Assembly: GCA_958454405.1 (NCBI GenBank)
Contig: CAUEBO010000008.1
Location: forward strand, 4,433 to 68,432
Source of the DNA: an uncultured Eggerthellaceae bacterium
Lineage (GTDB): Bacteria; Actinomycetota; Coriobacteriia; Coriobacteriales; Eggerthellaceae
Length of the DNA stretch: 64,000 bases
Direction: 5' to 3'
This document shows, piece after piece, positions 51,489 to 60,679 of the stretch (positions within the stretch are counted from its first letter, which is position 1; every line of letters begins with the position of its first letter). The notes beneath the pieces were generated by a model, which worked only from the letters and a program-made list of their open reading frames with translations, did no database searches and was not told where the DNA came from. A program made the position numbers and the translations under genes.

Positions 51489-53858
51489 ATGGGAATTCGC
51501 ATAGCGCTTGCCGGCAATCCGAACTGCGGCAAGACGACGATGTTCAACGATCTGACCGGTGCCAACCAGTATGTTGGCAACTGGCCGGGCGTGACCGTCG
51601 AAAAGAAGGAGGGCAAGTACACCAAGAACAAGGACGTGGCCATCACGGACTTGCCCGGCATCTACTCGCTGTCGCCGTACTCTCCCGAGGAGATCGTCGC
51701 GCGCGACTACCTGCTGGACCGCGGCCCCGACGTGGTGGTCAACCTCGTGGACGCCACCAACCTCGAGCGCAACCTGTACCTGACCACGCAGATCCTCGAC
51801 CTCGGCGTGCCGGTGGTCGTCGCGCTCAACATGATGGACCTCGTGCGCAAGAACGGCGACAAGATCGACGTCGCGGCCCTGTCCAAGCGCCTCGGCTGCC
51901 CCATCGTGGAAACGTCGGCGCTCAAAGGCGAGGGCATGGACGCGCTCCTGAATGCGGCGATCGGGGCTGCGAAGGAAGGTCGGCCCGCCTCTTCGGAGAT
52001 CCGCTTCGACCCCGCCGTCGAGGAGGCCATCGACGAGGCGAGGGCCGTGCTGGGCACCCGCGTGCCCGCAGCTGTCGCCCGCTGGTACGCGGTCAAGGCG
52101 CTCGAAGGCGAAGAGAGGACGCTCGAAGCCCTCAAGCTGCCCGCCGCCGACGCGAAGGCCATCGCCGGCATCCGCGAAGATCTTGAGAAGATGCTGGACG
52201 ATGACGCTGAGAGCATCGTCACCTCCGAGCGATACGATGCCATCACGCACGTGATCGACGAGACCGTGAAGCGCTCGAACAAGGGCGCCACCACGACGCA
52301 GAAGATCGACCGCGTGGTCACGAACCGCTGGCTGGGCCTGCCCATCTTCGTCGTGGTCATGGCGCTGGTGTACTACCTGGCCATCTCGGTGGGCACGGGC
52401 GTGGTGACCGATTGGGCCAACGACGGCATCTCGGGCGACGGCTTCTTGTACACCGGCGGCGATGCATACGAAGAAGCCGTCGGCGAATGGGAAGAAGCGA
52501 CGGCCGCCGCCGAGGAGGCCGGCGCAACCGAGGAGGAGCTGGCGCTTTTGGCCGAGCAGGAGCCCGACGCTTCCGACGGCACGTGGGGCCTGTGGATACC
52601 GGGCCTGGGCGCCGTCATCGGCAGCGCCCTCGAGGCCGCCGACGTCGCGCCGTGGCTCCAGAGCCTCGTCATGGACGGCATCGTTGCCGGCGTGGGCGCC
52701 GTCATCGGCTTCATCCCGCAGATGATCATCCTGTTCCTGCTGCTCGCGTTTCTCGAGGGCTGCGGGTATCTGGCCCGCGTGGCGTTCATCATGGACCGCA
52801 TCTTCCGCCGCTTCGGCCTTTCGGGCAAGAGCTTCATCCCGATGCTCGTGGCGTCCGGCTGCGGCGTGCCCGCCGTCATGGCGACGAAGACCATCGAGAA
52901 CGAGCGCGACCGCCGCATGACCATCATGACGACGACGATGATCCCCTGCGGGGCCAAGATGCCCATCATCGCGCTCGTGTTCGGCGCCATCGCAGGCGGC
53001 AACACCGAGAATACCTGGTGGATCGCTCCGCTGTTCTACTTCTTGGGCGTGTTCGCCATCATCGTTTCCGGCATCATGCTGAAGAAGACCAAGATGTTCG
53101 CAGGCGACGTATCCCCGTTCGTCATGGAGCTTCCGGCCTATCACCTGCCCACGGTGAAGTCCATCCTGATGTCCACCTGGGAGCGCATCAAGAGCTACGT
53201 CGTCAAAGCAGGCACCATCATCTTCCTGTCCACCATCGTCATCTGGCTGCTCATGAACTTCGGCGACGCGGGCGAAGGCTTCGGCCTGCTCGACACCGAC
53301 ATGGACGGCTACATCCAGTACAGCCTCATGGCCGGCTTGGGCAACGCGATCGGGTGGGTGTTCGCGCCGCTCGGCTTCGGCGATTGGCAGGCCACGGTCA
53401 CGTCCATCACCGGCCTGGTGGCCAAGGAAAACGTCGTGGCCACCGTCGGCATCCTGACGAGCCTGGGCGACGCGGGCGAGACCGATCCCACCCTGTGGGC
53501 CGCGTTCGGCGCCCTGTTCGCCGGCTCCGTCCCCGCCATCCTGGCCTTCTGCGCCTTCAACCTGCTGTGCGCGCCGTGCTTTGCCGCCATCGGCACCATC
53601 TGGCGCCAGATGGAGAGCGCGAAGTGGACGTGGATCGCCATCGGCTACATGACCGTGTTCGGTTGGTGCGTGGGCCTCATGTTCTACCAGTTCGGCGGCC
53701 TGATCACCGGCGAGATCAGTTTCAACCTGTGGACCGTCGTGGCTGTTGTGGTGCTGGCGGGCATGCTGTTCCAGATGTTTCGCCCCATGCCCGACTACAG
53801 CAAGAAGAAAGACTCGAACGCCCCTGTGCTCAGCGAGAGCGGACAGGCGGCTGCGTAA
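51489..53858 (+). CDS. feoB: ferrous iron transporter FeoB
   Basis: A 789-residue membrane GTPase for Fe(II) uptake. The N-terminal G domain has GNPNCGKTTMFNDLTG (G1), NWPGVTVEKKEG (G2), DLPGIYSLSPYSPEE (G3) and NMMD (G4). A helical GDI-like domain precedes the membrane part, with two Gate-type segments such as FIPMLVASGCGVPAVMATKTIENERDRRM. A loop of about 55 residues rich in Glu and Ala (about 320-375) is inserted after the first membrane helix. AAGGCAGACC is a weak ribosome-binding site. The frame runs upstream to 51240 without protein character. Confidence 0.96.
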   Translation: MGIRIALAGNPNCGKTTMFNDLTGANQYVGNWPGVTVEKKEGKYTKNKDVAITDLPGIYSLSPYSPEEIVARDYLLDRGPDVVVNLVDATNLERNLYLTTQILDLGVPVVVALNMMDLVRKNGDKIDVAALSKRLGCPIVETSALKGEGMDALLNAAIGAAKEGRPASSEIRFDPAVEEAIDEARAVLGTRVPAAVARWYAVKALEGEERTLEALKLPAADAKAIAGIREDLEKMLDDDAESIVTSERYDAITHVIDETVKRSNKGATTTQKIDRVVTNRWLGLPIFVVVMALVYYLAISVGTGVVTDWANDGISGDGFLYTGGDAYEEAVGEWEEATAAAEEAGATEEELALLAEQEPDASDGTWGLWIPGLGAVIGSALEAADVAPWLQSLVMDGIVAGVGAVIGFIPQMIILFLLLAFLEGCGYLARVAFIMDRIFRRFGLSGKSFIPMLVASGCGVPAVMATKTIENERDRRMTIMTTTMIPCGAKMPIIALVFGAIAGGNTENTWWIAPLFYFLGVFAIIVSGIMLKKTKMFAGDVSPFVMELPAYHLPTVKSILMSTWERIKSYVVKAGTIIFLSTIVIWLLMNFGDAGEGFGLLDTDMDGYIQYSLMAGLGNAIGWVFAPLGFGDWQATVTSITGLVAKENVVATVGILTSLGDAGETDPTLWAAFGALFAGSVPAILAFCAFNLLCAPCFAAIGTIWRQMESAKWTWIAIGYMTVFGWCVGLMFYQFGGLITGEISFNLWTVVAVVVLAGMLFQMFRPMPDYSKKKDSNAPVLSESGQAAA

Positions 53859-53981
53859 AGAGCTTTGAAAGGGGCCGTCTTGCCCCAATGGGCGGTCGGA
53901 GCGCATGTCGTTGCGTTTCGACCGCCTTCCCGACGGCTCGACGACTCTGCTCTGCGTCGTCGGAAAAGGAAAGGATCTGCC

Positions 53982-54191
53982 ATGTTAGGTTTGGAATGGA
54001 ATTTCGCAACCGCCGCCGTTGCTTCGATCGTCGCCGTGCTGGCCGTGCTGGCCGTGCGCCGGATGTGGCGCAAGGGGCTCTGCGACTGCCATAAGGACGA
54101 ATGCGGCGGCGGGTGCGCCGGGTGCTCGGGCTGCAGCGCGGCCGACAAGATGGTCGCCGATCTTCAACGCGCGGCGAACGCCCATCGGTAG
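53982..54191 (+). CDS. FeoB-associated Cys-rich membrane peptide
   Basis: A 69-residue protein: one membrane helix (about 7-27, ATAAVASIVAVLAVLAVRRM), then a Cys cluster, CDCHKDECGGGC and CAGCSGCSA, with six or more Cys. It matches the FeoB-associated Cys-rich protein family found after feoB in Gram-positives and thought to assist iron transfer. GAAAAGGAAAGGATCTGCC precedes the ATG. It is the last structural gene of the Feo group. Confidence 0.88.
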   Translation: MLGLEWNFATAAVASIVAVLAVLAVRRMWRKGLCDCHKDECGGGCAGCSGCSAADKMVADLQRAANAHR

Positions 54192-54266
54192 GTTCTGATC
54201 GGGGGATGGGCCTTCGCCCCGCATCCCGGCGCCCGCGCTCCTCGACAGGCCTCTCGGCTCATATGC

Positions 54267-54272
54267 TATGAT
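54267..54272 (+). promoter_or_regulatory. extended -10 of the DtxR-family gene
   Basis: TATGAT preceded by TGC, giving an extended -10. It lies 26 bases before the GTG start. No site resembling the Feo operators is next to it. Confidence 0.45.
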
Positions 54273-54298
54273 GATCCGACGATCAGAAGGAGGCAGCC

Positions 54299-54682
54299 GT
54301 GGAGAAGATGTCCAAGTCGCACGAGGACTATCTTGAGGCGATCGTCATGCTGGGGGGCACGACGGAGGCGTCGGTGCGCTCGGTCGACGTCGCCACGAAA
54401 CTCGGCGTTTCGAAGGCGTCGGTGAACAAGGCCGTATCCGCCCTGAAGGAGAAGGGCTTCGTCGACCAGCCCTACTACGGCGACATCACGTTGACGACCG
54501 ACGGCTTCGCCTACGGGTCCTCGGTGCTCGACCGCCATCACCTGCTGTTCACGTTCCTCACGAAGGCGATCGGCATCCCTGAAGAGCGGGCCGAGGAGGA
54601 GGCGTGCCTCATGGAGCACGCCATCAGCGACGAATCCTTCGAAAAATGGAGCGAGTACGTGCGGAAGCTCGACTTGCGGTAA
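54299..54682 (+). CDS. DtxR/MntR-family metal-dependent repressor
   Basis: A 127-residue repressor. The winged helix is SHEDYLEAIVMLGG, then VRSVDVATKLGVSKASVNKA (recognition helix) and GFVDQPYYGDITLTTDG as wing. The dimerisation part has HHLLFTFL, EERAEEEACLMEH and a closing ISDESFEKWSEYV. Metal ligands of the family (Glu and His in EEEACLMEH) are visible. There is no SH3 domain, so it is of MntR/TroR length. GAAGGAGGCAGCC precedes the GTG. It probably binds the dyads before feoA and feoB and responds to Fe or Mn. Confidence 0.9.
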   Translation: MEKMSKSHEDYLEAIVMLGGTTEASVRSVDVATKLGVSKASVNKAVSALKEKGFVDQPYYGDITLTTDGFAYGSSVLDRHHLLFTFLTKAIGIPEERAEEEACLMEHAISDESFEKWSEYVRKLDLR

Positions 54683-54817
54683 GGCCCAGGCGGCCTGGCG
54701 GCGCAGGTCGGCAGCCGAATTCGTCGCGCAGTCGACGAGCGGGTTTCAATTCTTCCCGAAGGCGCGCAGATTCGGGACGTCCCTCCTTCGACGGTGGCAG
54801 AATGCCCTTGAGTGTGC

Positions 54818-54823
54818 TATGCT
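54818..54823 (+). promoter_or_regulatory. -10 element of the FtsB-like gene
   Basis: TATGCT, 42 bases before the ATG at 54866. Upstream bases give no clear -35. Confidence 0.4.
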
Positions 54824-54865
54824 GCACCAAGCTTCCGGCATTACACACACCAACAACGAACCACG

Positions 54866-55930
54866 ATGCATAAAAGGGGCGCAATCCGTTTGGCTAGACA
54901 GACGAATATCCTCTCGTTTGACGAGGTGAAGCAGGGGACGCGTTCGCGCCGTCCGTCCGCTGCCGCGTCGAGCGGCTCTGCGTATCCGAGCGCTTCCCGC
55001 GCGAATTCCAGCTCGTTCGACCGATCGGGATCCTCGTCCCGCCCGTCCGCGCCGTCGCGCCGCTTTTCGTCCGATCCTTCGGCGGCGGGCCGTGCCGGCG
55101 CGCCTCCGTTGAGGCAGGCCGTCCGCAGCGAGGCCTCCGTAGCCGACCGGTACGGCTTCTCGTCGGGCCGCGACGCCGTCGCGGCCGGTTCCCGCACGGC
55201 GCGGGGCGTGCGCGGCTTCGATGCAGAGCCGAGGCGCGCGAAGGGCGCCTCTTCGCGTCGCATGGACGACGGGCGCGACGGCGACTCCGCGGAAGACGCC
55301 CCGGCCGAGCGCGGCGAGTCCCGACGCGCCTCCCGGAAGCGGGCTCGCGCGAAGAGCAAGGCCGGTCGCGCGTTCGCGAAGCAGTTCGGCGACACCGACT
55401 CCGCAGCCTCGCAAACGGGCTCGCGCGCGGCCGTGTACAAGGGGGAGATGGGCGCGAAGCACCGACAGGCGGCGCGCATGCAGGGCAAGGCGGGCTCGCA
55501 GGCCTCTGCGAAGCGCGGCTCGACGGCAGGGTCCGGCGCATCGCTCGTTTCGTCCCCCCGGTTCATCGCATGCGCGGCGGTTGCCGTCTGCCTCGCACTG
55601 TCGTGCCTGTTCCTGTATCCCTCCGCGCAGCAGTACTACCAGTCGGTGCGGGACCGCGATCGGCTGGCGGCCGAATACGCTGCGCTCGTGGAGCGCAACG
55701 GCGCGATAGAGGGCGAGGTCGCAACCCTGCAAACCGATTCCGGCATCGAGAGCCGGGCCCACGAGCAGCTCGGATGGGTCAAGGACGGCGAGCAGACGGC
55801 CAAGGTGTCGGGCCTCAGCGCGTCGCAGGACGAAGGGGCCTCCGTGCACGCCAACATCGTGTCGGGCAGCATCGACGCGCCGGAGACCTGGTACTCGCCG
55901 TTCCTCGATCCGCTGTTCGGCGTCGAATAA
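54866..55930 (+). CDS. FtsB/DivIC-like septum formation protein with long basic N-terminus
   Basis: A 354-residue protein. The first 230 residues are low-complexity, rich in Ser, Arg, Ala and Gly, and basic. A single helix follows (FIACAAVAVCLALSCLFLYP, about 233-252), then a coiled coil RDRDRLAAEYAALVERNGAI and an end GIESRAHEQLGWVKDGE typical of the septum formation initiator family. FtsB and DivIC join the division septum through FtsL-type coiled coils. A TTG at 54890 with AAAAGGGG upstream is an equally good start. The Ppx gene follows within 15 bases, as usual in actinobacteria. Confidence 0.82.
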   Translation: MHKRGAIRLARQTNILSFDEVKQGTRSRRPSAAASSGSAYPSASRANSSSFDRSGSSSRPSAPSRRFSSDPSAAGRAGAPPLRQAVRSEASVADRYGFSSGRDAVAAGSRTARGVRGFDAEPRRAKGASSRRMDDGRDGDSAEDAPAERGESRRASRKRARAKSKAGRAFAKQFGDTDSAASQTGSRAAVYKGEMGAKHRQAARMQGKAGSQASAKRGSTAGSGASLVSSPRFIACAAVAVCLALSCLFLYPSAQQYYQSVRDRDRLAAEYAALVERNGAIEGEVATLQTDSGIESRAHEQLGWVKDGEQTAKVSGLSASQDEGASVHANIVSGSIDAPETWYSPFLDPLFGVE

Positions 55931-55944
55931 AGAAGGCGGGGGCG

Positions 55945-56952
55945 ATGGGCGCGAATCGAGCGTGCGGGACCGGGCCGTGCGAACCCGGCCGCTATGCCGC
56001 CATCGACATCGGCACGGTCACGTGCCGCATGCTCGTGGCCGACGTGGACGAGGCGGGACGGCTGCGCGAGCTGGATCGCGAATACGCCATCACGAATCTG
56101 GGGGAGCGCGTGGACGCCACGGGCGTGCTCCAGCCCGATGCGATGCGCCGCGTCGTCGAAGCGATCGCCCGCTTCAAGCGGGTGCTGGCCGATTTCGAGG
56201 AGCCCGGGTGCCCGGCCGTGCGGGTGACGGCCATGGCCACGTCGGCCGCGCGCGATGCGAAGAACTCCTCCGAGTTCGCCGAGCTGCTTCGCGGCATCGG
56301 CGTGGAGCTTGCGGTGATTCCCGGCGAGCGCGAAGCGGCGCTGTCCTTCGCGGGGGCCTCGTACGATCTGGCCGGCGAGCGCCTGGTCGTGGTGGATATC
56401 GGGGGCGGCTCGACCGAGGTCGTCGCCGGGATGGCGGGATGCGAGCCCGACCGATCGCATTCGTTCAACATCGGCTGCCGCAGGGTGACCGAGCGGTTCT
56501 TGGCCTCGGATCCTCCGAGCGAAGCCGAACTCGAGGCTGCGCGCGCGTGGATCGAGGAGGGCATGTCCCCGTACTTCGACGAGCTTCGAGGCGCGGGGCT
56601 TTCCCCCGATCGCCTGGTCGCCGTGGCCGGCACGGCCACCACCGTGGTGTCCGTGCACGAGCGGATGGCGGTGTACGACGCGGCGCGCGTGCACCAGGCC
56701 GTGGTCGACCGTCCGGTCCTCGACGCCGTGTGCGACCGGCTTCGAAGCGCGCCGCTCGCCGAGCGGCGGGGCATCGTCGGGCTCGATTCCGGCCGCGCTC
56801 CGGTGATCGTGGCGGGCATGGTCATCCTGCAGACGGTGCTCGACCTTGCCGGGTTCGATTCGTTCACGGTAAGCGAGTCGGACATCCTGCACGGCATCGT
56901 CCTGAACGCGGCCCAGGCGGCCAGCAGCGAAAGGCCGCAAGGCCTGCGGTGA
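55945..56952 (+). CDS. exopolyphosphatase / GppA-family phosphatase
   Basis: A 335-residue ASKHA-fold enzyme. The phosphate-1 loop is AAIDIGTVTCRMLVADV (about 18-34), phosphate-2 is VVDIGGGSTEVVAG (about 150-163), and AVAGTATTVVSVHERM lies near 230. Members hydrolyse polyphosphate or pppGpp; which one cannot be decided. The length fits the short actinobacterial form without the C-terminal HD domain. GGCGGGGGCG precedes the ATG. It is coupled to the FtsB-like gene. Confidence 0.9.
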   Translation: MGANRACGTGPCEPGRYAAIDIGTVTCRMLVADVDEAGRLRELDREYAITNLGERVDATGVLQPDAMRRVVEAIARFKRVLADFEEPGCPAVRVTAMATSAARDAKNSSEFAELLRGIGVELAVIPGEREAALSFAGASYDLAGERLVVVDIGGGSTEVVAGMAGCEPDRSHSFNIGCRRVTERFLASDPPSEAELEAARAWIEEGMSPYFDELRGAGLSPDRLVAVAGTATTVVSVHERMAVYDAARVHQAVVDRPVLDAVCDRLRSAPLAERRGIVGLDSGRAPVIVAGMVILQTVLDLAGFDSFTVSESDILHGIVLNAAQAASSERPQGLR

Positions 56953-56962
56953 TCGCCGTAGC

Positions 56963-58363
56963 TCAGGGCGCTTTCGAGACGAGAAGGCTTTCGACCAGGC
57001 GATGCAGCTCCTCTTTGCTGTGCACGTCAAGTTTCTTGTAGATGTGCTTGAGGTGGGTCCTCACGGTGCTTTCCGAAAGGAACAAGGCTTCGGCGATGGC
57101 CGCCGCGTTGCGGCCCGTGAGGGCGAGCACCAAAACGTCCATCTCCCGATTCGATATGCGGTACCGCTCGTTGAGGAAGCGGTTGGTGCGCACCGTCTCT
57201 TCCGGAACCGCGAGCACCATGCTGATCGAATGGCCGGCATGCCTGCGGCCCTTCAGCTGGGGCATGCTGATGGCCACCACGATGATGGTTATCCCGTACA
57301 CGGTCCCCAGAGCCAGAAGCCATTTGTTGAACGAATCGTCCAACGGGCTCGAGGCGAGCAAGGAGCTGATGGAAAAGCCCGCTGCCACGAACAGTATGGA
57401 AACGCCCTGGCCGTATCCCATCGCCAGCATGGATCCCCCCTCCTCGTTTCGAGAGGCCCGTGCGCACGAGATCAAAAGGAGCGTGCCTGCAAGCAGGTAC
57501 GCTATGTCGATGGTGGATGCGAGGACGATTTGGTAGCGTTGGTCGATCAGGGGAAGCAGCATGAGCGCCGACGCTGCGACGAGCAGCAGGACGAACGTGA
57601 TCGGGCTGGTTTCGAACGCAACCGTCCTTTTCGACCATATGACGAAAAGCAGGATGACCGCGATGGCGCATGAAAACCGCACGGCCGAAAGCACGAACGG
57701 ATCCGTGCCGGATGCGGCCGACAGGACCCGCAGGATGCCGCTTGAGAATCCCAGCACGCTCACGAGAAGGGTCGGCTTCCAAATGGTTGGCAGGAGCGCT
57801 TGCGAAAAGGACAGGATCGACCGCTTCTCCGCTTTGCCGGAGCGGCCCTTCGCGGCTTCCCACAGCCCCGAGTTCAGCAAAGCAAGGTAGGCGGCACCGT
57901 TCGCGATGAGGATGCACATCATGAGGGGCATCCTTGCCGCGTAGTCGTCGACCAGCGTGATGCACGAACCCGCCACGCCCCAGACGGCCGAAGCGAACAG
58001 CGGTATGAGCAGGATCTCCCGATTTGAAAAGCGAGCCAGGGCGTCGCCCCAGGCCAGATAACCGCACCCCAGCCCCAAGCCCATTGCGATGGTCGCGGGA
58101 ATGCAGCTTGCGCCCGACATGCTGGCCAAGAACGAGCCCGTGCACAAAAGAAGGGAAGCGGGAAACATGAAGACCCGAAACAGCGCAATGCGCCGCACGC
58201 TCGCCATGCCTGCGAAGATGCAGAACAGGGCCGTGGCGACCATGCCCAAAGCGACCGAATACGAGAATCCGGCGTCGACGCCGCTGTAGGACGTGACACG
58301 GCTCCCGGTGATGAGCGAGAGAAAGAGCCCGAGACCGACGGACGCAAGCACCATGTTCCTCAT
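56963..58363 (-). CDS. membrane-bound LuxR-type transcriptional regulator
   Basis: A 466-residue protein with about twelve helices in residues 1-385 and a C-terminal LuxR helix-turn-helix: ISNREMDVLVLALTGRNAAA and SESTVRTHLKHIYKKLDVH. AAGGAGGGGGGTGTTCCG precedes the ATG at 58363, which gives a strong ribosome-binding site. It is divergent from the flavoprotein gene at 58562 (198-base gap) and is the obvious candidate to control it. Third regulator of this class in the window. Confidence 0.9.
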   Translation of the reverse strand: MRNMVLASVGLGLFLSLITGSRVTSYSGVDAGFSYSVALGMVATALFCIFAGMASVRRIALFRVFMFPASLLLCTGSFLASMSGASCIPATIAMGLGLGCGYLAWGDALARFSNREILLIPLFASAVWGVAGSCITLVDDYAARMPLMMCILIANGAAYLALLNSGLWEAAKGRSGKAEKRSILSFSQALLPTIWKPTLLVSVLGFSSGILRVLSAASGTDPFVLSAVRFSCAIAVILLFVIWSKRTVAFETSPITFVLLLVAASALMLLPLIDQRYQIVLASTIDIAYLLAGTLLLISCARASRNEEGGSMLAMGYGQGVSILFVAAGFSISSLLASSPLDDSFNKWLLALGTVYGITIIVVAISMPQLKGRRHAGHSISMVLAVPEETVRTNRFLNERYRISNREMDVLVLALTGRNAAAIAEALFLSESTVRTHLKHIYKKLDVHSKEELHRLVESLLVSKAP

Positions 58364-58483
58364 CGGAACACCCCCCTCCTTGGTTCCCGACACCATTTTA
58401 AAGCGTCTCGGCGATTCCTTCCGGTGGATGCGCCCATCAAAGGAAAATACCCCATCTGGTGTGACCCGCTCCCCAACCTGGTA

Positions 58484-58500
58484 GGAGCACCCGTTGCTCC
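58484..58500. promoter_or_regulatory. small dyad in the regulator/flavoprotein divergent region
   Basis: GGAGCA and TGCTCC separated by CCCGT. It lies 62 bases before the flavoprotein start. It may bind the divergent LuxR-type regulator. Confidence 0.35.
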
Positions 58501-58561
58501 AAAGCGGCTACGCTCGCAGAGGATCGGCTTTATGGGAAGGCCGAGGAAGGGGAGGTTCGAG

Positions 58562-60268
58562 ATGAAGAAGAATCCGGGTATCAGCAGGCGGGGATTTCTG
58601 GGACTGGGCGCGGCGTCCGTTGCTGCGACGGCTCTGGGAGTGACGGGGTGCGCGCCGGCAGAATCAACGTCCGACCAGGTTGCATCGGGCGGAGATGCCG
58701 AACAGGCCGCAGGGTATTCGTTTGAAGTCGCTCCCGATCCCATCGCCGAAGGCGACATCGCCGAGACGATGGAGGCGGACGTGGTCGTCGTCGGGGCGGG
58801 ACCGTCCGGGCTCGTGACGGCCATGTCGTGCATCGACCGAAACCTGAAGGTCATCGTCTTCTCGTCGAGCGAGGCCCCGGTCGCGCGCGGGGGATCGAAC
58901 GCGGCCATCTTCAGCAAAAAGATGAAGGAGCTGGGCTTGGCGAAGATGGAGGCCGACCCGTTTTTGCGCACGCAGATAGCGGACTACGCCTTCAACGTGG
59001 ACACGCGGAAATGGTACAAATGGTACAACAACAGCGAAGAGGCCATGGATTGGCTGATCGACACGATGGCGGACACCGGCACGACGCTGACGATCGAGCA
59101 GGGCAACGGCTATGAAGACCAGACGGACCCGTCGTTCGCCCCCATGGCGTCGCACTGCTGGAACGACGAGGAGTACACCGTCGTCGCCGATGGGCAGCCG
59201 GTCGTCGTGAACGCGCTTGCGGAGAAGATCCAGGCGGCCGGCGGGCAGGTTCTCTATCGCATCACCGCCCAGCAGCTGGTTCGCGGCGCGGAGCCGAACG
59301 GCACGAGCGGGCGCGTGGATGCCGTCATCGGCCAGCGGGAGGACGGCAGCTACGTCAAGTTCGTCGGCACCAAAGCCGTGGTGCTGGCGACGGGCGATTT
59401 CTCCACCGATCGCGAAATGATGGAGAAGTACTGCCCCAATGCGGTCGAGCTCATCAGCAATTGGGAGCACGAATCGAATCCGGACGTGGGCAAGGTGTAC
59501 GGCGGCCTCTACACCGGGCAGGGCCAGAAAATGGGTCTGTGGATCGGCGCCGCATGGCAGAAGACCTGGCCGAATTGCTACATGGCGGGCGTGTTCGGCA
59601 CGCCGTCCGCCATGCCGTACAACGTCCATGGCGGGCTGCTCGTCGACGGGGACGGCAAGCGTTTCGTGAACGAGCAGATGGGGTCGGGCAATTTCGGCCA
59701 GATGTACCGCCATGTGAAAGGCGGCCAGGCTTTCGCCATCATGGACTGCACCTATCCCGAGCACAACCAGCCTTGGTGGAAGAACAAGATGGCGTACGGC
59801 GAGCCTTCCCTGACGCCTGAAGAAGTGGTCGCCGGCTGGGACGAGCAGGTGGAGCAGGGCTCGATGTGGAAGGCCGACACGCTCGAGGAGCTTGTCGGCA
59901 TGATCGGCTTGCCGGAAACGACCCTCGAGACGATACAGACGTACAACGGCTATTGCGAGACCGGCGTGGATCTCGAGTTCCACAAGCGTCCCGGCCTGCT
60001 CACCCCCATAGCCACGCCGCCCTTCTACGCTGCGGCCACGATGGAGAAGCCGGTGTTCCTCACGGTTCTCGGAGGGTTGCGCACTGACGAGAACATGAGG
60101 GTCTGCGACGAAGAGGACGCACCCATCGAGGGCCTCTACAACGTGGGGACCATGGTGGGCGATGCGTTTTCGGGCAACTACAACTTCCTCATCGAGGGGC
60201 ACAACCATGGGATGAATTGCGTGACGTTCGGGTATATGACGGGGCGCTTCATCGCTGAAAACGAATAG
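58562..60268 (+). CDS. Tat-exported lipoprotein flavoprotein reductase (fumarate-reductase-like FAD-binding)
   Basis: A 568-residue protein. Tat motif SRRGFLGLGAAS (8-19) is followed by VTGC, a lipobox, so it is a Tat lipoprotein on the outer face of the membrane. The FAD fold opens with VVVVGAGPSGLVTAMS (about 79-94); AVVLATGDFSTD and NVGTMVGDAFSGNYNF are later FAD-contact segments. No CxxCH haem motif. Eggerthellaceae carry dozens of such reductases with different acceptors (urocanate, cinnamate or fumarate-like); the acceptor cannot be read. No redox partner gene is adjacent. GGGGAGGTTCG precedes the ATG. Confidence 0.9.
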   Translation: MKKNPGISRRGFLGLGAASVAATALGVTGCAPAESTSDQVASGGDAEQAAGYSFEVAPDPIAEGDIAETMEADVVVVGAGPSGLVTAMSCIDRNLKVIVFSSSEAPVARGGSNAAIFSKKMKELGLAKMEADPFLRTQIADYAFNVDTRKWYKWYNNSEEAMDWLIDTMADTGTTLTIEQGNGYEDQTDPSFAPMASHCWNDEEYTVVADGQPVVVNALAEKIQAAGGQVLYRITAQQLVRGAEPNGTSGRVDAVIGQREDGSYVKFVGTKAVVLATGDFSTDREMMEKYCPNAVELISNWEHESNPDVGKVYGGLYTGQGQKMGLWIGAAWQKTWPNCYMAGVFGTPSAMPYNVHGGLLVDGDGKRFVNEQMGSGNFGQMYRHVKGGQAFAIMDCTYPEHNQPWWKNKMAYGEPSLTPEEVVAGWDEQVEQGSMWKADTLEELVGMIGLPETTLETIQTYNGYCETGVDLEFHKRPGLLTPIATPPFYAAATMEKPVFLTVLGGLRTDENMRVCDEEDAPIEGLYNVGTMVGDAFSGNYNFLIEGHNHGMNCVTFGYMTGRFIAENE

Positions 60269-60352
60269 CTGCCGCGCGCCTGCGCCGGCTTCTTCGAGGA
60301 AAGGTTCGGGCCCGCTTTCGAGCGATCGTGAGGCGGATCCGAATCGGCACGG

Positions 60353-60394
60353 CGCCGGAAGCGGTGGGTTCGCCGCTTCCGGCGCTTCCTCTCT
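60353..60394 (+). terminator. terminator of the flavoprotein gene
   Basis: GCGCCGGAAGCGG (60353-60365) pairs with CCGCTTCCGGCGC (60374-60386), loop TGGGTTCG, followed by TTCCTCTC. The rest of the 326-base spacer up to the tRNA holds no gene; TACCAT at 60556-60561 is a likely -10 for the tRNA. Confidence 0.75.
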
Positions 60395-60594
60395 GCGGGG
60401 CGAAGCGCCGATCGGCCCGCAAAGCCCTGGAAGCTCCCCTCGGTCCCGCTCCCGATCGCCCTGCATGCCGGGAGCATGCGCTCCGGACATGCAGGGAAGT
60501 CGAGGATAATCGATTCCCTCGAGCGGCAGTCGTCCCGCTTGCGCGGAAAGTTTGCTACCATGGAAGCGCACCGCCGAAGGCGGCGCCGTCTCAG

Positions 60595-60679
60595 GGGAGC
60601 GTGGCGGAATTGGCATACGCAGCGGACTTAAAATCCGCCGACCTCGGTCTTGTGGGTTCGAGTCCCACCGCTCCTACCA
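60595..60679 (+). tRNA. tRNA-Leu (anticodon TAA)
   Basis: An 85-base class II cloverleaf with encoded CCA. The acceptor GGGAGCG pairs with CGCTCCT (one G-T). The anticodon stem GCGGA encloses CTTAAAA with TAA. The long variable arm is CGACCTCGGTCTTG. The T-arm is TGGGTTCGAGTCCCA. Confidence 0.95.
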
